Origin: Streptomyces hygroscopicus
GTDB taxonomy: Bacteria > Actinomycetota > Actinomycetes > Streptomycetales > Streptomycetaceae
Length of the DNA stretch: 64,000 bases
Direction: 5' to 3'
Assembly (NCBI GenBank): GCA_002021875.1
Contig: CP018627.1
Location: 1,364,001-1,428,000, forward strand
The notes below the pieces were generated by a model that did not search any database, was not told the DNA's origin, and worked only from the letters and a program-made list of their open reading frames with translations. Each line of letters opens with the position of its first letter. Position 1 is the first letter of the stretch. This document shows positions 26,716 to 34,529 of the stretch, in pieces. Made by a program: the position numbers and the translations under genes.

Positions 26716-28025
26716 GCCGTCCTGCCCTCCCGTAGCCGCAACCCGGATCGTACGGCGTGCCGCCCGCGTGCCCGGGCGTTCCGTGACGCCTCGTCGGGGT
26801 GCAGCGGTACGGAGGCGTGGACACGCCACCCGCCTTCGGGGCGGTGACCCGCTTCGAACGTGCCGCCGAGCAGCTCGATCCGCTCCCGCATGCCCATGAT
26901 GCCGAAGCCGCCGCCGAGCCGGCCGAGGCTGCCGCGGTGTCCGGACGGGGAGCCTTGTCCGTCGTCCTCGACGACCAGTTCGGCGTGGCGCGCCGCGACC
27001 CGGGCGGACACGTCCACCGACCGCGCTCCGCGCGCATAGCGCTGGGCGTTGGTCAGGGCTTCCTGCAGGACGCGGCTCAGCCCGCCGGTGACCTCCGTGG
27101 GGACGTCCTCCGGCAGGTCCCGTCCGAGGTCCAGCCGGATCGGCAGCCCCGTCGCCCGTGCCTCGTCCACGATGCGGGTCAGCACCTCGCCGAGGTTCTC
27201 GGGATGCCTCGGGGTCTCGTCACCGCGCATCGAACCGACCAGACGCCGCATCGACGTCAGCGCCTCGCCGCCCGCGTTCTCGACGGCCTCGAGCATCTCG
27301 TTCAGCATCCGCGGGTCGGGGGTGCCCCGGCCGGTGACATGGCGCACGGCCTGTAGCTGCACCACGATCGCGGTCACCTGATGGGCCACGGTGTCGTGCA
27401 GGTCGCGGGCGAGCGCGAGCCGTTCCTCCTGCCGGACGAGCTGTCCGGTGCGTTCCTGCTGGATGTCGTAGAGGCGCAGTACCAGGCCGCAGACGAAGGC
27501 CAGGGCCAGGGCCAGCACGGTGCTGCCGGAGAAGTCGCCGGGATCCGAGTCCCGCAGCAGCGGGACGGAGAACACGCTGATGCCCAGGGCCGCCACGACC
27601 ACCGGTGCCCACCTGGGCGTGCAGCGGCGCACCGCCACGGCGAGGAGGACCAGCAGGCCCATGAGTTCGCTGCCGCTGCTCTCGCTGGTCACCATGTTCA
27701 CCGGCAGCAGGTGGTAGGCAACCGTGGCCACGAAGGTGCCGGCGCAGGCCACCAGCGCGGCCCGCGGGACCCAGCGGGAATCGCGCATCACGGCCAGCAC
27801 GGCCATCCCCCCGGCCAGGGCTCCGGAGCAGACCGGCACCCAGTCCCCGACGAATGCCTCCGTGTCGAAGGTCGGGTCGAAGACGATCCGCTCCGTCACG
27901 TCCCCATAGACGGAGAAGAGGGACAACAGCGCCAGCGCCGAGATCAGGATCCGCCCCGGCCAAGGTCGGTATCCGGCACGGCGGCCGGAGGACACAGCTA
28001 TTCGCACCCGCGCCACCCTACGCAC
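26712..28025 (-). CDS. Sensor histidine kinase, DesK/NarL type, of the protease-linked block
   Basis: A 437-residue membrane kinase with about six hydrophobic segments (residues 25-185). One outside stretch, around RIVFDPTFDTEAFVGDW, is short. It has H-box ARDLHDTVAHQVTAIVVQ and HATPase motifs LQEALTNAQRYARG and GGFGIMGMRERIELLGG. GTG 28025 comes directly after the TAG stop of the small exported protein (28026-28028), with no gap, so the two are almost certainly translated together. Kinases of this shape often sense envelope stress or peptides in the membrane plane together with an ABC permease. Confidence 0.93.
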   Translation of the reverse strand: MRRVARVRIAVSSGRRAGYRPWPGRILISALALLSLFSVYGDVTERIVFDPTFDTEAFVGDWVPVCSGALAGGMAVLAVMRDSRWVPRAALVACAGTFVATVAYHLLPVNMVTSESSGSELMGLLVLLAVAVRRCTPRWAPVVVAALGISVFSVPLLRDSDPGDFSGSTVLALALAFVCGLVLRLYDIQQERTGQLVRQEERLALARDLHDTVAHQVTAIVVQLQAVRHVTGRGTPDPRMLNEMLEAVENAGGEALTSMRRLVGSMRGDETPRHPENLGEVLTRIVDEARATGLPIRLDLGRDLPEDVPTEVTGGLSRVLQEALTNAQRYARGARSVDVSARVAARHAELVVEDDGQGSPSGHRGSLGRLGGGFGIMGMRERIELLGGTFEAGHRPEGGWRVHASVPLHPDEASRNARARGRHAVRSGLRLREGRTA

Positions 28026-28289
28026 CTACGGCGGCGATTGCCGCCCGCCGCCCGCGCGCGGATCGGTGGGCATGGGCGCGGGCCGGGCGTCGCGCACCCG
28101 CTCCGGTGTCCAGTACGAGGGGTCCGGCGGATCCGCCCGGTGGCTCCGCGGGGTGTCCGGGGCGCTCCGTGGGGTGTCCGGGGCGGGGGGATCGCCGGTG
28201 TCCTGGCCCCGGGCGGTGACGGCGAGGGCCGCGACGATGCCGGTTGCCGCGATCGCCGCGGTGAGGAGGGCTGCAGTGAGCGGGCGCAT
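28026..28289 (-). CDS. Small exported protein with protease-type YWTPxR motif
   Basis: An 87-residue protein not matched to a named family. The N-terminus (MRPLTAALLTAAIAATG and following) is a signal peptide or anchor with a possible cleavage after VTA. The rest is Pro/Arg/Asp-rich, with the repeated tract APDTPRSAPDTPRSH and then DPSYWTPERVRDARP. The last stretch matches SAENYWTPQRMRRA in the pro-region of the secreted protease encoded just upstream. ATG 28289 is preceded by a purine-rich tract, and the TAG stop abuts the kinase GTG. It may be a stand-alone pro-domain-like partner, a sensed peptide, or the stub of a duplicated protease gene; tight coupling to the kinase favours a function. 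Confidence 0.6.
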   Translation of the reverse strand: MRPLTAALLTAAIAATGIVAALAVTARGQDTGDPPAPDTPRSAPDTPRSHRADPPDPSYWTPERVRDARPAPMPTDPRAGGGRQSPP

Positions 28290-28311
28290 GGCGTTCTCTC
28301 CCGATGCCGGA

Positions 28312-28342
28312 GGCCGGGACCCCTGGCTGCGGGGCCCCGGCC
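28312..28342. terminator. Hairpin between protease and small-protein genes
   Basis: GGCCGGGACCCC and GGGGCCCCGGCC pair with one mismatch around a 7-nt loop, between the protease stop and the ATG at 28289. It could end most protease transcripts while letting some continue into the kinase block. Confidence 0.6.
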
Positions 28343-28380
28343 GAGTGCGGTGTGGTACTGAGCCGTTGGCGGTGTGGTGC

Positions 28381-29361
28381 TCAGCCGTTGGCGGTGTTGT
28401 TGTAGATCGTTTGGATCTTGTTGTCGAAGTAGGGGCTGTCGATGTAGGCGGGCGGATCGGTCCGGGTGCTGGTGACCCCGATCTCGGTCCCCAGGCCCGT
28501 GGTCTCGTTGTAGTCCCGCAGCCAGGGGCCGCCGCTGGCGCCCTCGACCATGGTGCACCCGTTCTGCACCCGGGAGCCGTCCTGCCACGTGCCGATGTTC
28601 TGGCACACGTAGGGCACCTCGCCGTCATAGCCGAAGGCGGCCGGGTAGCCCCAGACGGTCACGGTGTTGGCGTACCCGTAGTTGTAGCCGAGCCCCATGC
28701 CGCCGACGGTGTTGACCAGCTTGCTGGAGCCGTTGTCCCAGACGTTGGCCACGCCGATGTCGTAGTTCAGGTCACTGCTATTGATCCAGCCGTTGAACGA
28801 GGTGAGCGTCTTGGCGGACCAGGTTCCGTACGGCCGTGAGCCGTTGTAGTAGGCGGGAACGAACACCCAGTTGGTCGCCCAGGTGCCGCCGGCGCCACCG
28901 TGGACGCAGTGCCCGGCGGTGAACACCATGTTCTTCGTCGGATTGTTGACCGCCGCGGCGGAGCAGGCGTAGTCGCCGCCGTTGGTCGGGTTGTGGAAGA
29001 AGACCTTCCCCTGCACGATCGAGGTCGCGATCCGGACCCCGCGGGCCTTCTTCGAAGTGGTCGCCTTCTGCGGTTTCGCGAGCTGAGAGGGTTTGGCCGC
29101 CGCGTCGATGGCCGCCTTCCGGGACGCCTTGGCGTCGGCGGGCGTGTCGGCCTCGACGGCTCTGCGCATGCGCTGTGGAGTCCAGTAATTCTCGGCGGAC
29201 TCAGCGGATGAGCGGGACGCCGCACTCTTGTGTGTGGATACCGCGGTGTCCGCGGTACGTGTGACGGTGCTGTGCGAGTCGGCGGACGCGGCCGCCGGAA
29301 TCGTCAGGGCGAACGCGAAAACCACTCCGCTCGCCGCTAAAACGACCTTGCGTATCTGCAC
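28381..29361 (-). CDS. Secreted trypsin-like serine protease (V8/glutamyl endopeptidase-like)
   Basis: A 326-residue exported protease. The signal peptide spans about residues 1-28 (cleaved near AASA). A pro-region of about 90 residues contains SAENYWTPQRMRRA, and the chymotrypsin-fold domain has VFTAGHCVHGG (His), SSDLNYDIGVANV (Asp) and MVEGASGGPW (Ser). Two Cys pairs (YACSAA/GHCVH and VCQNI/NGCTM) fit disulfides. Specificity cannot be fixed from sequence. GTG 29361 follows GGGGGG. The last codons and stop (GCCAACGGCT) are tandemly duplicated just beyond the gene. It heads the minus-strand block with the small YWTP protein, kinase, regulator and ABC genes. Confidence 0.92.
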   Translation of the reverse strand: MQIRKVVLAASGVVFAFALTIPAAASADSHSTVTRTADTAVSTHKSAASRSSAESAENYWTPQRMRRAVEADTPADAKASRKAAIDAAAKPSQLAKPQKATTSKKARGVRIATSIVQGKVFFHNPTNGGDYACSAAAVNNPTKNMVFTAGHCVHGGAGGTWATNWVFVPAYYNGSRPYGTWSAKTLTSFNGWINSSDLNYDIGVANVWDNGSSKLVNTVGGMGLGYNYGYANTVTVWGYPAAFGYDGEVPYVCQNIGTWQDGSRVQNGCTMVEGASGGPWLRDYNETTGLGTEIGVTSTRTDPPAYIDSPYFDNKIQTIYNNTANG

Positions 29362-29716
29362 CAGTCCCCCCAAATTTTGATCGGGACAGGGAGCGGATGC
29401 CCCCGGTGAAATCCCGGCCGCACGGTATCGCGCGGTGAAGTGCGCACGGCAAGGGACTGCGGGCGGCGAGAACGGTATCCGGCCAGGCATTACAGCCCCG
29501 GGCGGTACGGAAAATCGCCTCCCGGCTCCTGGGCTGCCCTATCCGGCAAAAGCGGAATGGGTCTTGTGCCGCATTGAACGAGGAATTCCGACGCGTCGAC
29601 GCGCGTCAACGCACGACACGTCCCACCACCGCCTCCGTGGCGACGTCCACCCCACTCCCACAGTGTCCGGAATTCGCATTCGCATTTATCCGGCTGAATT
29701 CATGGAGGGGCCATTC
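29362..29716. other. Non-coding gap between the protease and P450-side genes
   Basis: These 355 bases separate divergent transcription units. The right half is AT-richer than its surroundings (around GAATTCGCATTCGCATTTAT at 29670). I see no convincing gene, RNA or inverted repeat. It probably holds the protease promoter and that of the small ORF at 29717. Confidence 0.5.
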
Positions 29717-29890
29717 ATGTATGCACAGCAGCCCCGCGCAGTGCGATATGCACCGCCCACCGCAGCGGATACGGGAGCACGACGGACCGCTCGCCGCCCC
29801 ATCTCGTCCACGACTCGCCCGGCGCACCACGGGGATCCGCCGAGGCATCGTCACCGCAGGGAAGTTGGCCTGACGCGATCACTTCGTTAG
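29717..29890 (+). CDS. Possible small basic protein upstream of the P450 gene
   Basis: A 57-residue ORF, beginning MYAQQPRAVRYAPPTAADTG and ending in an Arg/His-rich tail. GGAGGGG lies 7 nt before ATG 29717, which is why it is listed. I recognise no family and see no core-peptide pattern, so it could be chance. It ends 47 bp before the P450 start. Confidence 0.3.
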   Translation: MYAQQPRAVRYAPPTAADTGARRTARRPISSTTRPAHHGDPPRHRHRREVGLTRSLR

Positions 29891-29937
29891 CCTCCCGGCA
29901 GCCCCGCAGATCCGCCGCTCCCGAGGAAGACAATGCA

Positions 29938-31224
29938 GTGACGAACCCCCAGGACGACCAGGACACGCAGGCCCCGCACCCCACACCGGAGGCACCACCC
30001 CCGGGCTGCCCCGCCCACGCCGCACGACTGTACGGGCCGGATTTCCGGCGCCGGCCGACCGAGACCTACCAGCGGATACGGCACGACAGCGGACAGGTCG
30101 CCCCCGTCCTGCTCGAAGGCGACATCGACGCCTGGTTCGTCCTCGGCTACCGCGAGACGCGCCAGGTGCTGTCCGACGTCGAGACCTTCGGCCGGGACCC
30201 GCGCCGCTGGAACGGCTGGGACAGCGTGCCGCCGGACTGGCCGCTCATGCCGTGGGTGGCGTACAGCCCGATGATGCCCTTCACGGAGGGCGAGGAGCAC
30301 CGGCAGCGTGCGACGGCCGCCAGCGAGGCCCTCGCCACGGTCGACCCCTTCGTGCTGCGCGGGCACTGCGAGCGCTTCGCCGACCAGCTCATCGACAAGT
30401 TCGCCGTGAGCGGCAAGGCGGATCTGGTGTACGACTACATCTACTCGGTGCCCACTCTCGCCGCGGCCGAGCTGTTCGGCCTGGCCGACGACGAGGGCGG
30501 GCTGGAGGCCCTGGCGGGAGGGCTGACCGTCTCGTTCCTCTCCAACGAGGAAGCCATCGCCGGCCAGCAGCAGGTCGCCGCGTACGTGGCGGATCTGGTG
30601 AAAGCCAAGCGCGAGGCGCCGGGCCCCGACCTCACCTCGCAGTTCATCCTGAACACCCCGGACCTGGCCGAGGAGCAGCAGACCGCCGACCTGATGGTGC
30701 TGATGGCCGCCGCGCTGCCGCTCACCTCGTACTGGATCGGCAACACCCTGCGGCTGATGCTCACCGACGAGCGCTTCGCCATGACCCTCTCGGGCAACCG
30801 CCGCAGCATCGGCGAGGCCATGAACGAGGTGCTGTGGGCGGACTCCCCGCTGCAGAACCTCATCGGGCGGTACGCCACCCGGGACACCGCCCTCGGAGGC
30901 CGGCGCATCCGCACCGGCGACCTCGTCGTCCTCGGCCTGGCCGCCGCCAACGCCGATCCGCTGCTGTGGCCCGACACCCCCGTCGGCCACGGCGGGAACC
31001 ACTCGCACGTCAGCTTCAGCGGCGGTGACTACGGCTGCCCGGTGGGCGGCCCCGAGACGGCCAGGATCATCGCGGAGACGGCGATCGAGGTGCTGCTGGA
31101 CCGCGTTCCGGACCTGACACTGGCGGTCGCGCCCGAGGAGCTGAAGTGGGTGGACTCCTTCTGGTACCGCTGCCTGGAATCGCTGCCCGTCACGTTCAGC
31201 CCCACGGCGGTCACCGCGGGCTAG
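29938..31224 (+). CDS. Cytochrome P450 lacking the ExxR motif (CYP157-like)
   Basis: A 428-residue soluble P450. The heme-ligand loop is SHVSFSGGDYGCPVGGPE, with the Cys thiolate in an FxxG-xxx-C context. The K-helix reads AMNEVLWADSPLQNLIGRY, giving EVLW where nearly all P450s have ExxR. The I-helix reads LMAAALPLTSYWIGNT, without the usual AGxxT acid-alcohol pair. The Streptomyces CYP157 family is known to lack ExxR, with a Glu...Leu-Trp sequence here, so this is probably a member. GTG 29938 follows GAGGAAG. No ferredoxin, reductase or conservon genes adjoin it. Whether it monooxygenates anything is unknown. Confidence 0.88.
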   Translation: MTNPQDDQDTQAPHPTPEAPPPGCPAHAARLYGPDFRRRPTETYQRIRHDSGQVAPVLLEGDIDAWFVLGYRETRQVLSDVETFGRDPRRWNGWDSVPPDWPLMPWVAYSPMMPFTEGEEHRQRATAASEALATVDPFVLRGHCERFADQLIDKFAVSGKADLVYDYIYSVPTLAAAELFGLADDEGGLEALAGGLTVSFLSNEEAIAGQQQVAAYVADLVKAKREAPGPDLTSQFILNTPDLAEEQQTADLMVLMAAALPLTSYWIGNTLRLMLTDERFAMTLSGNRRSIGEAMNEVLWADSPLQNLIGRYATRDTALGGRRIRTGDLVVLGLAAANADPLLWPDTPVGHGGNHSHVSFSGGDYGCPVGGPETARIIAETAIEVLLDRVPDLTLAVAPEELKWVDSFWYRCLESLPVTFSPTAVTAG

Positions 31225-31235
31225 CACCCGGGACT

Positions 31236-31261
31236 CCCCCGGCGCCGAGCGGCGCCGGGGG
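31236..31261. terminator. Terminator between P450 and tautomerase genes
   Basis: A perfect 11-bp stem, CCCCCGGCGCC and GGCGCCGGGGG, with loop GAGC lies 11 bp after the P450 stop and serves the convergent tautomerase gene too. Confidence 0.85.
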
Positions 31262-31280
31262 CCGTGGATGTGCGGTGGTG

Positions 31281-31496
31281 TCAGTGGCCTGGCGGCTGCT
31301 GGAGCATGGCGAGGGTCAGGACGTTGCCGCCGATGCCCCAACCGCCGTCGGTGACCTCCTCGACCACGACGAGGGTGTTGGCGCGGGCGCGCTCGCCGTA
31401 GATGTCGACGTACAGCTCGGTGGTGCGGGTGACGATCTCCTGCTTCTGCTTCTCGTCGAGGGATCCGGCGGGGACCTTGAAGTTCGCGAAGGGCAT
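31281..31496 (-). CDS. Tautomerase (4-oxalocrotonate tautomerase family)
   Basis: A 71-residue protein starting MPFANFKVPAGSLDEKQKQE, with Pro-2 exposed after Met removal as the family's catalytic amino-terminal base. TLVVVEEVTDGGWGIGG matches the second half of the fold, including the conserved W-G-I-G-G. These small hexamers ketonise enols. The start at 31496 is fixed by MPF. It lies 63 bp downstream of an SDR gene in the same direction and is probably co-transcribed. Confidence 0.92.
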   Translation of the reverse strand: MPFANFKVPAGSLDEKQKQEIVTRTTELYVDIYGERARANTLVVVEEVTDGGWGIGGNVLTLAMLQQPPGH

Positions 31497-31559
31497 GGTC
31501 GTTCTCTCTCCTGGCGGGGAAACGGGGTGCAAAGCAGTCGTGCGGGGGCGCCGTGGCCG

Positions 31560-32327
31560 TCAGACGATGCCGCCGTTGGCGCGGATGACCTGGCCGTTGA
31601 CCCAGTGGCCGGCCGGGGAGGCGAGGAAGGCGACGACCTCGGCGATGTCGGTGGGGGTGCCGAGGCGCTCCAGCGGGGGCTGGGCCGCCATCCGGGCGAT
31701 GGTCTCCTCGTCCTTGCCCTCGAGGAACAGATCGGTGGCGGTGGGGCCGGGGGCGACGGTGTTGACGGTGACGTCCCGGCCGCGCAGCTCGCGCGCCAGG
31801 ATCATCGTGAGCGCCTCGGTCGCTCCCTTGCTGGCGCTGTAGGCGCCGTAGGCGGGGAGGGCCAGGCCCACGATGGACGTGGAGAAGGTGATGAGCGCCC
31901 CGCCGCCGCGGATCCTGCGGGCGGCCTGCTGGGCGACGACGAAGGTTCCGCGGATGTTGGTGCGGTGCAGCGCGTCCAGCTCCGCCAGGTCCAGCTCGGC
32001 GATGGGGGCCAGGTACAGCCGGCCGGCCGCGTGGACGACGACGTCGACCCCGCCGTACTCGGACTCCGCGGTGTCGAAGAGCGCGGCCACCTGCTGCTCG
32101 TCGGCCACGTCGGCCTTGGCGGCGACGGCCCGGCCACCGGCGGCGGCGATGTCATGGGCGGCGGCTACGGCCGGCTCCCGGTGGCCCGCGTATCCGACCA
32201 CGACGGCGTACCCGTCGGCGGCCAGCCGCTTCACCGCCTCCTGGCCGATACCACGGGAGCCGCCGGTGACGATGGCGACGCGGGGCCGGTCGGTGGGGTG
32301 CGGGGGCGCGGTTGCCTGGGGTGACAT
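31560..32327 (-). CDS. SDR-family oxidoreductase
   Basis: A 255-residue classical SDR with TGGSRGIGQEAVKRLA (TGxxxGxG), VVHAAGRL in place of NNAG, the catalytic Ser in TFSTSIVGL, YGAYSASKGA (YxxxK) and PGPTATDLF. It reduces or oxidises a carbonyl/alcohol with NAD(P); substrate unknown. ATG 32327 has GGAG upstream. It is divergent from an MmyB-like regulator whose operator lies between them, and is followed by a tautomerase gene. Confidence 0.92.
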   Translation of the reverse strand: MSPQATAPPHPTDRPRVAIVTGGSRGIGQEAVKRLAADGYAVVVGYAGHREPAVAAAHDIAAAGGRAVAAKADVADEQQVAALFDTAESEYGGVDVVVHAAGRLYLAPIAELDLAELDALHRTNIRGTFVVAQQAARRIRGGGALITFSTSIVGLALPAYGAYSASKGATEALTMILARELRGRDVTVNTVAPGPTATDLFLEGKDEETIARMAAQPPLERLGTPTDIAEVVAFLASPAGHWVNGQVIRANGGIV

Positions 32328-32463
32328 GGAGACTCCTGGAACAGGGTGCTGACTGGCGGATGCCACATGGTGTGGCCCGGGGCGTCGGCGGTGTCGCCGC
32401 CGACACCCCGTCGGTGTCTCCACTCTGGACCGGGGTTTCCGTGCCAGCCAGGGCTGTCCCCAC

Positions 32464-32484
32464 CCAGGGGTTGTCAGCCCCTGG
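32464..32484. promoter_or_regulatory. Operator of the MmyB-like regulator, CCAGGGG-N7-CCCCTGG
   Basis: A perfect 7-bp-arm inverted repeat with spacer TTGTCAG, 33 bp before the regulator GTG. A partial copy, CCAGGGCTGTCCC, lies at 32448-32460. The CAGG..TTGTC core recurs at 60481, next to the second regulator of the same family. Confidence 0.65.
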
Positions 32485-32516
32485 CTCGGCTCACCGGCAC
32501 AGGCGACCATGGGGGT

Positions 32517-33380
32517 GTGAACCACTCCGAATTCGCCGCGTTCCTGAAGTCCCGGCGCGACCGCATCCGCCCGGCCGACGTGGGCCTGCCCACCGGTCCG
32601 CGGCGCCGGGTGCCCGGGCTGCGGCGCGAGGAGGTCGCCCAGCTGGCCGGGCTGTCCGCGGACTACTACACCGAGCTGGAGCGCGGACGCGGCGCTCAGC
32701 CCTCGGCCCAGGCGCTGACCGCCCTCGCCCGGGCGCTGCGGCTGAACGGCGACGAGCGCGACCATCTGTTCCACCTCGCCGACCGCCCCGTTCCCCCGGT
32801 GACGCACGGCCCGGCCGCGCAGGTCCAGCCGGCCCTGCTCGGCCTGCTGGACCGGCTGGCCACCACCCCCGCCCAGGTCATCACCGACCTGCATCAGACC
32901 CTGGTGCAGAACGAGCTGGCCGCCGCGCTGGTCGGCCGTCCCCCTGCGGTCCGCGGGCCCGCGGCGAGCCTCGTCCACCGCTGGTTCACCGATCCGGACG
33001 CCCGTGCGCTCTACCCGCCCGAGGACCACCCCCACCACTCCCGGGTCTTCGTCGCCGACCTGCAGGCCGTCGCCGCCCGGCGTGGCGGCGACACCGAGGT
33101 ACGGCGGATGGTGGCCGCGCTCCGACGCCACAGCGAGGAGTTCGCCACCCTCTGGGACACCCACGACGTCGCCCTCCGGCGGACCGACCACAAGCGCATC
33201 GTCCACCCCGCGCTGGGCGTCATCGAGCTGGACTGCCACTCCCTGTTCAGCGAGGACGGCCGCCAGCGCCTGTTGTGGTTCAGCGCCCCGCCCGGCGCCG
33301 AAGGCGCCGCCCAGCTGGAACTTCTCTCGGTCATCGGCACACAGGACATGACGGCCGACGAGAACAGCCCCTCACCGTGA
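32517..33380 (+). CDS. XRE-type regulator with MmyB-like ligand domain
   Basis: A 287-residue protein. The N-terminal helix-turn-helix has PGLRREEVAQLAGLSADYYT and LERGRGAQPSAQAL. The C-terminal MmyB-like PAS-related domain contains VITDLHQTLVQNELAAALVG, HRWFTDPDAR, EEFATLWDTHDVALR and HPALGVIELDCHSLFS. Known relatives bind fatty acids or similar hydrophobic ligands in that domain. GTG 32517 is the start. It is divergent from an SDR gene, the usual genomic pairing for this regulator class in Streptomyces. Confidence 0.92.
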   Translation: MNHSEFAAFLKSRRDRIRPADVGLPTGPRRRVPGLRREEVAQLAGLSADYYTELERGRGAQPSAQALTALARALRLNGDERDHLFHLADRPVPPVTHGPAAQVQPALLGLLDRLATTPAQVITDLHQTLVQNELAAALVGRPPAVRGPAASLVHRWFTDPDARALYPPEDHPHHSRVFVADLQAVAARRGGDTEVRRMVAALRRHSEEFATLWDTHDVALRRTDHKRIVHPALGVIELDCHSLFSEDGRQRLLWFSAPPGAEGAAQLELLSVIGTQDMTADENSPSP

Positions 33381-33581
33381 TCCCCTGTCATCCGGCGCCG
33401 GGGCGGCGGCCTCCGGGGCCGGGCACAGCGCCCTGATCGCGCCAACGTGGTGACGTTCGGGTACGGAGCGAGCACACGGCCCGTCATCGGGAACCTCTGT
33501 CGCAGTACGAGCGGGCTTTAACCCGTGCCGGGCACGGCACCGGGCGGGCCCGCCGGTCTCCGACGCACACAAGGATCCCGT

Positions 33582-34463
33582 ATGAATGGACCAGCCCCCC
33601 TTCTGACCCTGAACAACGGCGTGCGAATGCCCGCTCTGGGCCTCGGCGTCTACCAGAGCCCGCCCGACGAGACCATCCCCGCGGTGACGACCGCGATCGA
33701 GAACGGCTACCGCCTGATCGACACCGCGGCCGCCTACGGCAACGAGAAGGAGGTCGGTGAGGGCATCGCCCGCTCGGGCATCGGCCGCGAGGACATCTTC
33801 GTCATCACCAAGGTGTGGATGACCGACTACGGCTACGACGCCACCCTCCGTGCCTTCGACACCAGCCTCACCAAGCTGGGCCTGGACCAGCTCGACCTGT
33901 ATCTGCTGCACTGGCCGGCCCCGTCCGCGTTCGACACCACGGTGGCCTCGTACAAGGCGGCCGAGAAGCTGCTCGCCGACGGCCGGGTGCGGGCCATCGG
34001 CGTGTGCAACCACACTCCCGCGCACCTGACCGATCTCATGGCGCGCACCGACGTCGTGCCCGCCGTGAACCAGGTGGAACTGCATCCGTTCTTCAGCCAG
34101 CCCGAGCTGCGCGCCTTCGACGTCCGCCAGGGCATCCTCACCCAGTCCTGGTCGCCCATCGGCGGCGTGAACCGCTACGGGGGCGAGAGCCCGGACAAGG
34201 TCAGGGACCCGCTCAAGGAACCCACCATCACCGGCCTCGCCGAGAAATACGGCAAATCCCCGGCCCAGATCATCCTCCGCTGGCACGTCGAGCACGACCT
34301 GTGCGCGATCCCGAAGTCCGTCAAACCACACCGCATCGCGGAGAACATCGCGATCTTCGACTTCTCCCTCACCCCCCACGAGGTGGCCGCCATCGACGCG
34401 CTCGACACCGGAGCGCGCGGCGGTCCCGACCCCGACCACGTCGGGCCCGGCACCTTCTCCTGA
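33582..34463 (+). CDS. Aldo/keto reductase
   Basis: A 293-residue NADPH-dependent TIM-barrel reductase. The tetrad is visible: Asp in RLIDTAAAYGNE (with Tyr), Lys in VITKVW, His in LLHWPAP. NADPH-binding residues appear in IPKSVKPHRIAEN. It resembles 2,5-diketo-D-gluconate reductase-type AKR5 enzymes, which act on many aldehydes and ketones. AAGGA precedes ATG 33582. It is followed by a perfect terminator. Confidence 0.94.
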   Translation: MNGPAPLLTLNNGVRMPALGLGVYQSPPDETIPAVTTAIENGYRLIDTAAAYGNEKEVGEGIARSGIGREDIFVITKVWMTDYGYDATLRAFDTSLTKLGLDQLDLYLLHWPAPSAFDTTVASYKAAEKLLADGRVRAIGVCNHTPAHLTDLMARTDVVPAVNQVELHPFFSQPELRAFDVRQGILTQSWSPIGGVNRYGGESPDKVRDPLKEPTITGLAEKYGKSPAQIILRWHVEHDLCAIPKSVKPHRIAENIAIFDFSLTPHEVAAIDALDTGARGGPDPDHVGPGTFS

Positions 34464-34471
34464 GACACCGC

Positions 34472-34497
34472 GCGGGGCGGCCACCGGGCCGCCCCGC
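34472..34497. terminator. Terminator between AKR and SDR genes
   Basis: A perfect 11-bp stem, GCGGGGCGGCC and GGCCGCCCCGC, with loop ACCG lies between convergent stops at 34463 and 34530. Confidence 0.85.
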
Positions 34498-34529
34498 ACA
34501 GCTCACGGGAACACCTCCCCCGGACCGGG

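Noticed and set aside
29717..29890. RiPP precursor for the P450
   Set aside because: No core motif of the known P450-linked peptides (such as a short Tyr/His/Trp C-terminus) is visible; kept only as a low-confidence ORF.
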